In this document: positions 9,995 through 21,180 of the stretch, in pieces
How positions within the stretch are numbered: position 1 is the stretch's first letter
How the letters are laid out: each line of letters begins with the position of its first letter
Origin: Onchidella celtica
Taxonomy: Eukaryota > Mollusca > Gastropoda > Systellommatophora > Onchidiidae
DNA length: 64,000 bases
Assembly (NCBI GenBank): GCA_963931925.1
Contig: OZ007583.1
Location: forward strand, 12,499,633 to 12,563,632
Direction of reading: 5' to 3'
The notes under the pieces: generated by a model
The model's database searches: none
What the model was told of the DNA's origin: nothing
Seen by the model: the letters and a program-made list of their open reading frames with translations, nothing else
Translations under genes and position numbers: made by a program

Positions 9995-11204
9995 TGTCAT
10001 GATCACATTAGGATCATAAATGCCGTGCTAGGTCACGATGTCAGTGAGTTAATTTTTACGATCTTGCTGATTATAACCAGCGTAATTTGTCCTTGAGCTG
10101 TTCTCGTGAACAGTTTGTTTTGAAACACCTTTTTTCTGATAGATGGAGAGAAGGAGGGGCGAGACAGAATAAATGTATAGCTAGGAATGACAGAGCAGTT
10201 CTCGACCCCGTGATTTTGATTAACATAGATAAGGGGCGAGTAAAGGTAGTTTATTTAGACGCTTAGTTGGCGTTCGGAAATTCGTGCCTAAGAGTAGAAA
10301 GCACGGGGTTTGAAGATTTTAGTAGTTAATGTTTCGCATTTTAAATTTTGTCTAGATAAAATTGACCTTGATTTTGGCGCAAGGCCATGACAAGCATAAA
10401 TTAATACTGCAGGCTGAGCTCCAGCGGCTGCACCAATCAAATGTATGAATCTGGACGGAAGGTCGAGACATAGCTTTAGTATTTAAACCCGTGCAGAGCT
10501 TAGATAGTGGCCACACGTAGACAATCCATTTACGAAGTGGACGGCGATAGTCCTCAGCCAGATGAGAGACATAGAGACGCAGTTGAGCAGTCCATATTGT
10601 GAGGAGCGTGGTGTTTTAAAGCTCCAGAGCCTAAGCTACTTGGTTTGATATGAACCCACAGCGTTTACATCCAGCGCTCTCACTCCCAGTGAGGGCCGCA
10701 TGGTGAGAGTCCATACTAATTTGTAATGATGAAAGTGAACCGTTCTACTTACTTTTGAAGACAGTTTCAGAGCTACCGCCAGACAACGCATGGTTGTACA
10801 AGCATTCTCCATGGCGTGTCTAGAGGAAATGTCCATATCATAACATGTCTCATTGAATTAATAGAATTTAAACTGTTATATCCGTCGCCACGTGCGCGGA
10901 TTCTATTTGGCATATAACTCATATGACCTGCAAGTAGTTAGAGTGAATAAGTTAGTCTTTATAGAAAGCTGTAGTTTCATTAGTTAGATTCAGTTGCCTT
11001 TGAATTGATATTTATATTTATATTTATATTTGTTACATTAATTACATGTAAGTAAACTGCCCTACAGTTCTGCTAAAAATCAAAGCAATTGATTTATTTA
11101 GTTTTTAGAGTGCAAGTATTTTTTTTTTGTGTGTTCGTCGATTGTGGGAGCGGACCTCGAAAGAGTGTCAGTCGAATTCTCCCCATCTAACCCACATCGC
11201 GACA
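9995..11204 (+). mobile_element. Solo LTR inserted in polB
   Basis: A 1210-bp segment starting TGTCATGATCAC and ending CATCGCGACA is flanked by perfect 5-bp copies of AATGA (9990-9994 and 11205-11209). TG...CA ends plus a 5-bp duplication mark an LTR. It has no long reading frame. A TATA-like TATTTAAA near 10480 supports plus orientation. Removing the LTR and one AATGA leaves the polymerase frame continuous, so it was a single clean insertion followed by LTR-LTR recombination. Confidence 0.85.
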
Positions 11205-11680
11205 AATGAATAATGCATTTTATGGAAAAACTCTTGAAAACATAAGAGATCGAATTGAGTTAAAACTATTATCAGATGAAGAACAAGTAACAAAATTAAT
11301 AAGTAAACCTAATTTTAAGGAATCAATTATTTTTAATAAAAACCTAATCGGTATTGCTAATAATATAACATCAATAAAATTTAATAAACCAATTTATTTA
11401 GGAATGTGTGTTCTTGATTATTCCAAACTGGTTATGTATCAATTTTATTACAATGTTGTTAATGAATTGTGGAAATCTAATGAAGTTGTTGGATTTGATA
11501 CCGATTCATACTTTCTTAATATCAGAACTGAAGATGTTTATGAAGATATGAAAAAAATAATAGATGATTTAGACACAAGTGATTATCCAAAAGATCATTT
11601 TCTTCATTCAACTAAAAATAAAAAAGTTATTAATAAATGATAAAGTTATGAGTGAAATAGTTTTTCTTAGAAGTAAAGCA
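11205..11680 (+). pseudogene. polB: DNA polymerase B, palm-domain part
   Basis: Continuation of the polymerase after the solo LTR. Motif B (NNAFYGKTLEN) is at the start and the catalytic motif C reads GFDTDSYF, with both aspartates kept (nucleotides about 11493-11520). The frame meets TGA at 11638 through a small indel and resumes in another frame as far as RSKA, where a Helitron has inserted at 11681. Confidence 0.85.
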
Positions 11681-13157
11681 TCTATACTATATATATTTGT
11701 GGACTTGGGATTTTTGTGTGCGCCTATCTCAAAAACCACTGACCAGATTGGGGCCAAATTTGGCATGGAATCTGTTTATGATTTATCGGAGGTTCTTAGC
11801 CTATTCAGATGTTCGAAACTGTTTGCATTCTATTTGTGATTTTCCGTTATTTTCTTTGTTTCGCGTTCTTTAAGACTTGGGAACGCCATTAACATTTTTT
11901 AACAACTAACGAAGGTTACTTGCCAGTTTAAAAAAAAAAAGTTTGGCTTCTCAAATTAAATACCAAAATATTGACATCTCCTTTGCGCCAAAATACAGTA
12001 CAGCAATTTCATATAAATTAGACCTGTGTTGACATTGTTTTATTAAAATATTAAAATTTCCTGGGAACGTCTTTTTTGTTTTTTCCACACCTATCCCACT
12101 GGCTCCTTAAATTGACCGATCTGGCCACGCCTAAACGTTATCTGGCTATCTTGCCTGGAAACTGCCAAAGGTATCGATATTTCGCGGTAATTTCAAAGCA
12201 CAATTACCGAGCTACACTCCAACTTTCCAACTTTCTGTTCGTCTTGCTTTCACGTGTTCAGTGAAATGTGTCCTGCACCAAAATAATGCAGTGTTTATAA
12301 ATTTTAATGATATGTTGTGCAACAAAATGTTAATATCTAGATCTAGGCATACAAATACAGGTAATCTGTTATGGCTAAAACCGTAAGAAAGTGTGATTAG
12401 TTCGAGTACAAGTACAAGCGTTGACTTGTTGTTGCTGTTGTTTCACTCGCGTGTTCAATGTTAAAATGTGCCGTGCAATGCAGTGTTGTTTAAATTTTTT
12501 TTAATGATGTGTTGTGCAACCAAATTTTAATATCTAGATCTATGCATACAAATACAGGTAATCAGTGATGGCTCAACCCGTAAGAAAGTGTGATTAGTTC
12601 GAGTTCAAGCCTTGGCCTTGAGTGTTCACACAAGAACGAAGTCAAAGAAAGAAAAAATTACGAGTGTGTGTGTTCCAGCCTTAACTGAACCATAATAATA
12701 CAGAGTCTAGATCTAGGTCTGCATCAGGCAATGTTTAGTTTAAACCACTCAACACTCAGACTTCAAATTTTATATGGTGCATGAGAATGGATGTAAGGGT
12801 GCACAGTTTTTAATACAAGTATCAAATCGGTGTAGTTTTTTTTATTGGAAATTTATTGTTTCCCCAATTTTAGATCTACTTCGAGTCATGGTTTGCCATT
12901 TTAAGGTTTCGTTATCACTTCCTGCGATGTGTTCACTATCAAACCCACTAACCCGTGCGCAAATCATGCTGTTGTACGGGATGCGCATGGTGTCAACTCA
13001 CAAAGGCAGAGCAGTAAGACTTATTTAAAAACAAACAAACAAAAATAAAATAAACAAATAGGAACAGGCCAGATGAAGCAGGTCCATAATAACCACCCAG
13101 AACTGAAACTAATATTCAAACCGATTTATCCCGGGCAGGGCCGGGGACCTCAGCTAG
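11681..13157 (+). mobile_element. Non-autonomous Helitron
   Basis: The 1477-bp insert starts TCTATACTATATATATTTG and ends CTCAGCTAG, and sits precisely between an A (11680) and a T (13158), the Helitron target. Eight bases before the terminal CTAG is a hairpin with perfect arms CCCGG (13130-13134) and CCGGG (13141-13145). The 5' part (ACCACTGACCAGATTGGGGC and onward) resembles common invertebrate Helitron ends. No Rep/helicase gene is present. An imperfect internal duplication is visible (about 12290-12420 against 12480-12610). The polymerase frame is continuous if the insert is skipped. Confidence 0.88.
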
Positions 13158-13490
13158 TATACATATAAAGTTGTTGAAGAATCGACATGTAAAAAATTAA
13201 AAGGTATTTCAAAAACAACAATTAAAAAAGATGTTACATTTGAAGATTACAAAAATTGTTTACTTAATAATGAAATTAATTATAAAAAGATGAATGTGCT
13301 AAATTCTGATAAACATGAAATGTACATAAAAGAAATAAATAAGAAAGCTCTAAGTCCTTATGATGATAAACGATATATACTTGATGATGGTATCAAGGCT
13401 CTTCCATATTCTGATCAGCACAACTGCAACTCTGTTGACGATTTCACTAATATTGTATATGAAATGGTAGAGAATGTTAACTTTGAATAA
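13158..13490 (+). pseudogene. polB: DNA polymerase B, C-terminal part
   Basis: Last segment of the polymerase, open from the Helitron border to TAA at 13488-13490. It keeps the conserved DDKRYILDDG block near 13366. A degenerate copy of the hairpin motif lies at 13417-13438. The stop codon overlaps the end of the capsid gene on the other strand (stop 13477-13479), so the two genes converge with a 14-bp overlap. Confidence 0.8.
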
Positions 13491-13702
13491 CTGCCATATT
13501 CCTTCCATCAGATTGAAATGAAATTATTTTATCAGAAATAACTAAAGCATAAGCTGTGGTATCTGCAGGAACATTTTTATTAAATGTAGTCTTAACCATT
13601 ATATCAGTTATGCTATTTTTAACCTTTCACTTTGTTGTGAAACATCGAAAACAAATAACGGATAAAGCGTTTGATAATCAATAGTGGTAATAGTTGGATT
13701 GC
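13477..13702 (-). pseudogene. MCP: Major capsid protein, C-terminal part
   Basis: The end of the double-jelly-roll capsid protein, separated from the rest by the LINE at 13703-20117. Conserved blocks YQTLYPLFVFDV and AYALVISDK are readable, with a one-base deletion in an A-run near 13616-13620 between them. The gene ends at TAA 13477-13479. The 14-bp target duplication joins it to 20118 in the same frame. Confidence 0.75.
13689..13702. repeat. Left target-site duplication of the Tx1-like LINE
   Basis: AATAGTTGGATTGC here is repeated exactly at 20118-20131, bracketing the LINE. The poly(T) next to it is the LINE poly(A) tail read on the opposite strand. Confidence 0.9.
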
Positions 13703-13976
13703 TTTTTTTTTTTTTTTTTTGGCTCAGATTGAAATGCGAATTTTAATGCATTCATTCAGTGCATGACTCAGAAATTAGATATTGCTATTAAGTTTGCTCA
13801 GATTATTATAAAGTGTTTTTTTTTTGCAAGTCTAGCAATTGAAAAATTAGATAAGACTAAATAGTCTAGCAATTGAAAAAGTAGATAAGATTAAATAAAA
13901 TATAGAAATAAGAATATTCCTAGGTAAGAGAGAAATCAAACCCAGTGGGCTTCTGCCATGTATTTTAGCAGTGTCC

Positions 13977-14505
13977 TGTACTGAATACTTTGTAGTCGGC
14001 TGTTCTCGAACCCTTTAGGTTTTTTCATTATCAGCTGACGGTTTTGTAATTCAGTTACATCCGCTGGTATATAATCAGTTTTTCATGTACATGTGCTTCC
14101 AGCAACTAAAAATACTGAATGAATAAGACAAAATATTAATGAATTATAGATTAAATAAAAGATCTGTTAAGATATACCGAAAGTATAGATAATAAATAAT
14201 AGTGTACTGAATACTTTGTTGTCGGCTGTTCTCGAACCCTTTAGGTTTTTTCATTATCAGCTGACGGTTTTGTAATTCAGTTACATCCGCTGGTATATAA
14301 TCAGTTTTTCATGTACATGTGCTTCCAGCAACTAAAAATACTGAATGAATAAGACAAAATATTAATGAATTATAGATTAAATAAAAGATCTGTTAAGATA
14401 TACCGAAAGTATAGATAATAAATAATAGTGTACTGAATACTTTGTTGTCGGCTGTTCTCGAACCCTTTAGGTTTTTTCATTACCAGCTGACGAGTTTGTA
14501 ATTCA
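13977..14505 (-). repeat. 226-bp tandem repeat in the LINE 3' UTR
   Basis: The motif CTGAATACTTTGT recurs at 13981, 14207 and 14433, giving a 226-bp period. Two units are nearly identical; the third breaks off after about 70 bp with CTGACGAGTTTG. A diverged relative of the first part of the unit lies outside the LINE near 28905-29010. Confidence 0.85.
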
Positions 14506-15081
14506 GGGAAAGGGAAAATAGTCCTAGTCTCAGCAAATCCTAAACTCTAGCTCTGAACATTCAGAGAAATTAACTGTTCAAACAAAATCGAACATGATGA
14601 AAAAATAAAAAAAAACAATAACGATAAGAACTGTCCTTTTAAAAAACTGGTCAAGAGGGAAAAATTGAGGTGTATGAATTACTGGTAAAGATGCAATGAA
14701 TGACACAGAGACATAAAAAAAGGTGTTTAATATTGTCTAAGCTATCAGTATCATAATAACAATAGGAACACCTGTATTTAATCTAACTTTACTTCATGCA
14801 CTTTGGAATGTAATTGGTTTCGCATTTTTCACCTTTCGTCATTGCCCTTTTTTTTTTTGCTTTTATTTCACTTTCATCCGCCATCTACGTTATCTCTATT
14901 AACTCTCTGCAAGACACAACTTTTTAATATGCCATAGACGATGATCACTTTCTCGATACTGGTGGCTAATTATGCGGTCATATCAAATGTCATCAGTCTA
15001 ATGAAACCCAAGTTGAGTTATGGGTATCAAAACCTCTCATGGCACACCAACAATCAAAAACAACTTGTCTGTACAAAATAG

Positions 15082-18000
15082 CTATTCCATTAAATGTTCC
15101 CTATTCTGCCATTCTATTTCGAAGATGTGGAAAACGTTATTCATGGTTCCATATTTCATCTTACTTATACATAATTTGGCTATTAGTATAATGTGATTTA
15201 TAATATTTATCCTCTTACTTGTACATTCGTTATGGTCTTCTTTAACTATCCCAAAGAGTGCTGTCACTTCGTCCATGTCTAATTTATAGCCTGTTTTCAT
15301 GAAGATGATCTGGCCAATATGATACCAAAATTCTCTGACTTTCTTACAATGATAGAAGAAATGTTCTATATAGTCTCTTTCATTACAATATGCACAGTTT
15401 TCCGATGATTTTATTCCGATTCGTGTAAGTAGTATGTTGGTGGGATAGATATTATGTATTAATTTGAAGTGAAGAAGCCTAAGTCTACTTTCACGAGATG
15501 CATTCTTTGCTATCATAAAATATTTTGTTATATCTATATCCATCTTTCTTTTCCAAAAGCTCACTCCACAAATAGTGCCATCTCTCGTGTTTAAAAACGA
15601 ATTTCGTATCTGCTTATTAGTTTTGGCAAAGAAAGATTCTACATGCTCAGGCAGCTTACGGGATCTCACTATTGCTTCCTTAATCATGTCCTTTGTGACT
15701 CTGTTTAATAATTTCCTCTGGTTTTCCGTAAAGGCATTTGCCATTGCATTATATTCAAACAGTAGTCCTGGATAATTTCCTATCTTTTCCTGTATTATCT
15801 CCTTTCTAATTAACCCTTCCTCATTCCATATGTCATATACATATCTAATATTTGCTTCAATCCATTTTGGGAAAAAAAGGAGTTTTCTTTTGTATTGAAA
15901 CAATGTATTATTAAATAAAGGTTGATTTAATAAATCTTGTTGTGAGAGGTTATCCATATCGTATTCTACTACTTTTGTATCCTTGGCCTCTATCCAGGTA
16001 CTAGCTACAGTTCTCCAGAATAAAGATTTGATATTATTTATTTTTACCTTATGTTTGATGCTTAAATTACCTTCTACGAAGTATTTGCTCCCTCCCAATT
16101 GTGAGAAAAAGTGTTCAGAAGTATTTACACGTCCTTCATTCATTCTATTACTTTTCGATGTCACCCCTTTCATCCACTTCATTAGAAACACTTTCTGCTG
16201 ATCCTTTAAACTAATCATACCTAAACCTCCTTTAGAGAATTCTTTGCAAATTACAGTTCTTTTTACCTTCTCAAATGCTTTCTTATTTGAATATTTTTTC
16301 TGCCAAATGAATTTAAATATCTTAGTATCTATTTCTTGCAATATATTTTGCGGTAAACTCAGGGACTGTATTATGTAGCTCAGCTGTGACAATAGAAGGC
16401 TCTTTACCACAGTTATTTTACCATAACATGATAAATTGCGTCTTTTCCATCTTTGAATGATTTCTTCAATTTTTCTTATCCTTTCATTCCAGTTCTCTTC
16501 TACGCATGATATTTCTTGATCAGCATTAAAATAAATGCCCAGTATTTTCATATTATCTCCTTTCTTAAGCCACGATATTCCCACATCACAGGTTCCCACA
16601 ATCCTATCACCTATTTCCATCCCCTTGCATTTGTTTTTATTTAATTTCAACCCTGAGAATTCCCCGAATGTTTCGATGTCTCTAAGAGCTTCTCTCAAAT
16701 CATTAGTGTGGTTTAACATCAATGTTACATCATCTGCGTATTGGTATAATTTATTATCCAGGGTATTTTTTAATTGTATGCATTTTATATGCGAATTATA
16801 TCTTACCTTAATGGCCATAATTTCTGCCACTAAAATAAAAAGTAGAGGGCTGACACAACAGCCTTGCCTCACTCCGCGTTCCGTTTTAAACCAGTTTGAG
16901 ACCCAGCCTCCATTTTTTACACAGCTTTCAGTATTTCGTATCAATGTTTTAATATATTGAATAAAGTTATTGCCAAAATTGAAAGCTTCAAGTGCATATA
17001 TGATTGCTTTTTTATCAATACTATCGAACGCCTTTTGGAAATCTAGCGAGACTAAGATACCTGCCCCATCTTCCTCCTTCCTTAATAGGGTCATACAATC
17101 ATCTATAGTACGAATCAAATTTGAGATCGATCTGCCTTTGATAAAACCCACCTGATTATTATGTATAAGTTTCTCCATAACCCTTTGAAGTTTCAGCGCT
17201 AACCATTTAGAGAAAATTTTATAATCTGTATTAGTAAGGCTCACTGGTCTCCAATTATTTATATTATTTCTCTCTAAGTTGTTTCCCTTATGCAGTAGTG
17301 TAATTACGCCCCTTTTTTGCGTTGTTGTAAGCTCTCCCTTTATCACTGAGTCGGACAGACTTTCCCACAACAATGTTTTCAGTCGTCCCCAGAAACACTT
17401 ATAAAAGGGAGTCGTCAGTCCATCACTCCCAGGTGCTGACTCATTATTAAGTTTAGATAGTGCGTATCCAAGTTCTTCTACTGTAATCTTATCTTCCATT
17501 ATTTCTTTTTCGCTTTCATCTAATACTGGGTATTCGATATTTTCTAAATAGCTATTCAATAATGACTTTACATCGGTTTCTGCACTCTCTTTCTTATACA
17601 AGTTTTCAAAAAACTGTCGAATCTGATTCAATATTTCTAATGGCTTTTTGAAGGCGTTATCATTCACCCTTAGTTCATAAATAGTGTTTGCAGTCCCCTT
17701 TCTCTTTTCTAATGATAGGAAGTATTTTGTGTTCTTTTCGCCCTCCTCTATCCACTTAACTCTCGATCTTATCTGAGCCCCCCTTGCTTTGTATAAAAGA
17801 AATACTTCTAAGTTCTGTTTTAAGATTGCCATTTCTTTTTGTAGGTTTTCATTACTCGGTTCTGCGAGTAACTGCTTATTTACCCTTTCAATATCTAGTT
17901 CTAAATCTCGTTCTTTATTTTTCCTGAGCTGGGTCTTTGTTTTCGAATATTGTATGCAGAGAGATTTCATTTCAGTTTTTAAAAGTTCCCATTTAATAGT

Positions 18001-18877
18001 CGGCTCAAGCTCTAAGTTGTCCCGAATAAAAACGTCAATGAGCATATTCATTTCCAGAATGAAATTATCATCTTCCAGCAGTGAGTTGTTGAATTTCCAG
18101 ATTGATGGTCCTTTTTTTAAATGAAGCAGTACATATTTTTGCTATGACCCCTTTGTGGTCGCTGAGTGTAACAATTTCATGATAAGCATTTTCGATGTGG
18201 GCTAATAGGTTGTTATCACAAAATATGTAATCTAACCTTCTAGCTATAAAAGGTGTTTTTCTGGCCCAAGTGTAATCCTTTTCGGTCCCATGGTAGCAAC
18301 GCCACGCGTCGAACAAGTCTAGCGTGTCAGTCATTTTTTGTAGCTCGAGAATTTCTTTTCGATCATGTGGCTCTCCAGCTACAATATCTAGGTTATTATC
18401 CCGAACGATATTAAAATCTCCACATATTATCTTATTATTATATAAAGACAGTGTTTGGGTCAGCTGAGATATAAACGATGCTTTTTCTGCTTTCATTACT
18501 GGGCCGTATATGTTGAGGATGGAAAATTCTGATCCCCGTATTTTAATATTGATACCTAAAACCCGCGCGGATGAATACACCAGTCTGATTTCTTCGAAAC
18601 TAAAATTTTTATTGACGAGTATGATTTGGCCTTTACTTCTGTTTGTACCAGCGGAATAGAACATCTCTCCTCCCCATTCTTTCTTCCACTCTTCTCCCTG
18701 TTCATCTGTAACATGCGTTTCTTGTAAACATGCGATATCGTACTTTCTGCATTTTTTAAAAATAAATACACGTTTAATTTTTTTATTTAAGCCTCTGCAG
18801 TTCAGAGACAATACCAGCATGGGGGTTTTTCTGAAAGCGTAGTCCTTTATCGGTCCTTGTCGTTTCCCGGTTGTCAC
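15082..18877 (-). pseudogene. LINE ORF2: endonuclease and reverse transcriptase, one frameshift
   Basis: The APE-type endonuclease is at 18068-18877 (SLNCRGLN near residue 25, LQETHV, CGDFNIV, RRLDYIF, SDHKGV near the end). The reverse transcriptase frame is at 15082-18051, with APGSDGLT, WRPVSLTNTDYKI, QVGFIKGRS, SLDFQKAFDS, GVRQGCCVSP and the catalytic YADDVTL. A cysteine-rich C-terminal motif (CAYCNERDYIEHFFYHC) lies near the end. These match the L1/Tx1 clades. Endonuclease and RT are in different frames, joined at an A7 run (18113-18119) where one extra A accounts for the break. Apart from that one base the protein of about 1260 codons appears complete. Confidence 0.9.
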
Positions 18878-18895
18878 ACACGACGGGGGTTCAAA

Positions 18896-19885
18896 TTAGG
18901 TTTCCTTTCCCTGCTGGCTGTGCTCGCAGCCTTCTGTTTCCTCCTCCTCCTGTCTCCTCACTTTTTCATTTGGTGAATCAATTGTGTCGCCGGCTCTTTT
19001 GTTCTGTAGGCTGTGTGAGCGTTGTTGTCCTCGACACGACATACTCCGTGAGCGGTTTAACATCATTTGTTTTATGTTTGTTTGTTTACCTGTTCCTCGT
19101 TCACCTGTTCTGTCTTTTGTTTTTGGTCTACTGTTGTGTGTTCCCTGGCTAGTTGTATCTGCATAAGTAGGTGAGCGAATACTTGTGTTTGTTGTGTGCT
19201 TGTCTGAGTCGTGCTCTGTGTTTGGAATGTCATTGTGTGTCACTGATATGTTTTCCCCTTTGTCGTTGTCATCGTCAACTGGTGTCCTGTTAGTGTCACT
19301 GTTCTTTGGGTGTCGTAATGGTCGGATCTGTTCCCTGTAATAAACCGTCCCTCTCCATATACCTATAGGGATGGAAACTTCTAAATTGATTGCAGGGATG
19401 TCTGTGTACATAAAGCGCCTGCCTGTTTTATACCCAGTCCACCCTCCGTTCTCGTCTCTATAGTGTTCCTCTTTTATTGCTGACCTTAGCACTACCCCTT
19501 TGACAGTTAACGCCTTCTCTATCTCCTCGTTACTTACTGACAGAGGTATACCTCCGATAATAATCTTCGTAGTGCTTCGTCCTGTATCCGAGAAAGCAAA
19601 GGGATTTCTTGCCAATAGTGACACCGATTGGCCCATGAAGATAATCCCTTGAGTAAGCAATTTTTGTCTAGCCCCCGCCCCTTTTACATAAATCCTCCAT
19701 AAACCCCCAATCTTCTGAGCTCCCTCAATACCTTGAGGACCTGTCGTAGCCTCACAGGCTCTACACAAGTCTAGTCCCTTAATTAAACTACCATCTGGAG
19801 GGGCAATAGTTGAGTGCAAGATAAAGCACACCCCGCGCCCAGTTATATCCGCACTAGCCCCGCTCGCCGTGTTAGAATCCGCCAT
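18896..19885 (-). CDS. LINE ORF1 protein (Tx1-like RNA-binding protein)
   Basis: A 329-codon open frame upstream of ORF2, with an 18-bp gap between the two. The middle part (IIIGGIPLSVSNEEIEKAL, near residues 110-130) resembles an RRM-type fold found in Tx1/L1 ORF1 proteins. The C-terminal third is hydrophilic, rich in Asp, Asn, Thr, Arg and Gln. I do not see CCHC zinc knuckles. The role, binding element RNA to form the retrotransposition particle, is inferred from position and family. Confidence 0.7.
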   Translation of the reverse strand: MADSNTASGASADITGRGVCFILHSTIAPPDGSLIKGLDLCRACEATTGPQGIEGAQKIGGLWRIYVKGAGARQKLLTQGIIFMGQSVSLLARNPFAFSDTGRSTTKIIIGGIPLSVSNEEIEKALTVKGVVLRSAIKEEHYRDENGGWTGYKTGRRFMYTDIPAINLEVSIPIGIWRGTVYYREQIRPLRHPKNSDTNRTPVDDDNDKGENISVTHNDIPNTEHDSDKHTTNTSIRSPTYADTTSQGTHNSRPKTKDRTGERGTGKQTNIKQMMLNRSRSMSCRGQQRSHSLQNKRAGDTIDSPNEKVRRQEEEETEGCEHSQQGKET

Positions 19886-20117
19886 CTTGCACAGCTAAAA
19901 TTTGATAAGTGAGCTGAGCACGACAAACAGAAGCGCAGAATAGGCAAAAAGAGCAGTCGAGCGCTTTAGAGAAAATTCCACATATAACTAAGATCCACTT
20001 ACCGGAATCCTCCTATGGAAACGATAACACAAAATCCCTCTGCACCTAGATATACTTCCAAATGTGCAGAGCCAGTGTATCTGCCGGCTTTGACTTCAAA
20101 GCCGTCACCGGAAGTCC

Positions 20118-21179
20118 AATAGTTGGATTGCTAACTAATTCATCTATATCATAAAATTTTGATTTAAATGATGCAGCATCATTATATACTCTAGAGAATT
20201 GAAACTTAGGGAATGATAGTTGATAATCAGATTCTGGATAACGCCTAGAATTTAACTGAACATTAATATTTCTCACATCCAGATTATTGAATATCGCTGC
20301 ATTTTCTTTTTGATCAGATCTACTTTTTGTTTGAAAAGCTATTATGATCCACCTAGGTTTTTCGGGAGAAGCTTTTACAGATAACCTCCATGAAAACTGG
20401 GTTCCTATAGGAACTGTTATTGAATCACATTGTCTACTTCTATAACCAACATTTTATTTTGCTTTTGATTCAATAATTTTATATAATTCAAACTTTTGTT
20501 GATCTGCTGGTAAAACATGTGGAACATACCATGAGATTTTATCAAGAGTAACTTTTCCTTCGGCAGCTTTATCATCTTTATAAATTGCAATATTTGAATC
20601 TGGCCTTTTGTACAGAGTAAGTTGTTGAGTAAATCCATAAAGAATCTTATCATAATCCTCTGCGAAACCGAAAATATGTTTCAGAGGAATTAGAAAGGAA
20701 AATGTTCCTTTAGGATCAGGATATTTTAGCAATATCTTTTGTCTCTTATCAAAACCTTCATTATTATTAATTTGGTTGTTAGTATCTTTTATCCACAATG
20801 AATTAAGTCTATTTGATTTTGAAGAATACTTGAGCAATCCTAACATTGTTGTTCCTCGTCCTGGATGGTTTAAATTTTCAATTTCTTGTCCTGATAACTG
20901 ATATTTTATAAAATTAAACAAATACATTATGCCATTATTACATAAAGTTATTTTATCATCAGCAGCATATAATGTTCCATCTGTTTTTGTAAGTCTACCT
21001 TCAATTATTATATAGCTTTCACTTGGATGAGTAAAAATATCTTGCAATTCAATATTTATTCTAACTTCTCCTCCGCTGTTTAAATTTGTACCGGTAATAG
21101 GATTGTATTCATGGTATTCATATTGTTCAATACTTTCATCTACTTTAAAATCTTCTTTAATTTCCAAAGTGTCTTCCAT
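20118..21179 (-). pseudogene. MCP: Double-jelly-roll major capsid protein, N-terminal and middle part
   Basis: Would form the icosahedral capsid. The preferred start is ATG at 21179, in TTAAAATGG context and one base after the stop of the upstream gene. Conserved blocks include EYNPITGTNLNSGGE near residue 20, LTKTDGTLYAADD, KYQLSGQEIENLNHPG and PLKHIFGFAEDYDK near residue 180. An in-frame TAA (20454-20456) interrupts the protein, after which the same frame continues (FSWRLSVKASPEKPRW, LNSRRYPESDYQLSFP) to the LINE at 20117 and then to 13477-13702. The family assignment rests on strong recall of animal Polinton capsid proteins. Confidence 0.85.
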
Positions 21180-21180
21180 T

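Larger units (their letters stand above)
13703..20117 (-). mobile_element. Full-length Tx1/L1-like non-LTR retrotransposon
   Basis: A 6.4-kb LINE on the minus strand: 232-bp 5' UTR, ORF1 (18896-19885), ORF2 (15082-18877, one frameshift), about 1.3-kb 3' UTR and a poly(A) tail of about 18 (13703-13721 as poly(T)). Perfect 14-bp duplications flank it. The target lies inside the Polinton capsid gene. Full length, a long tail and nearly intact frames indicate a fairly young insertion, later than the Polinton. Confidence 0.9.

Noticed and set aside
18113..18119. Programmed frameshift between LINE endonuclease and reverse transcriptase
   Set aside because: The phase change is a one-base gain in an A7 run. 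Related elements keep the two domains in one frame, so a simple indel fits better.
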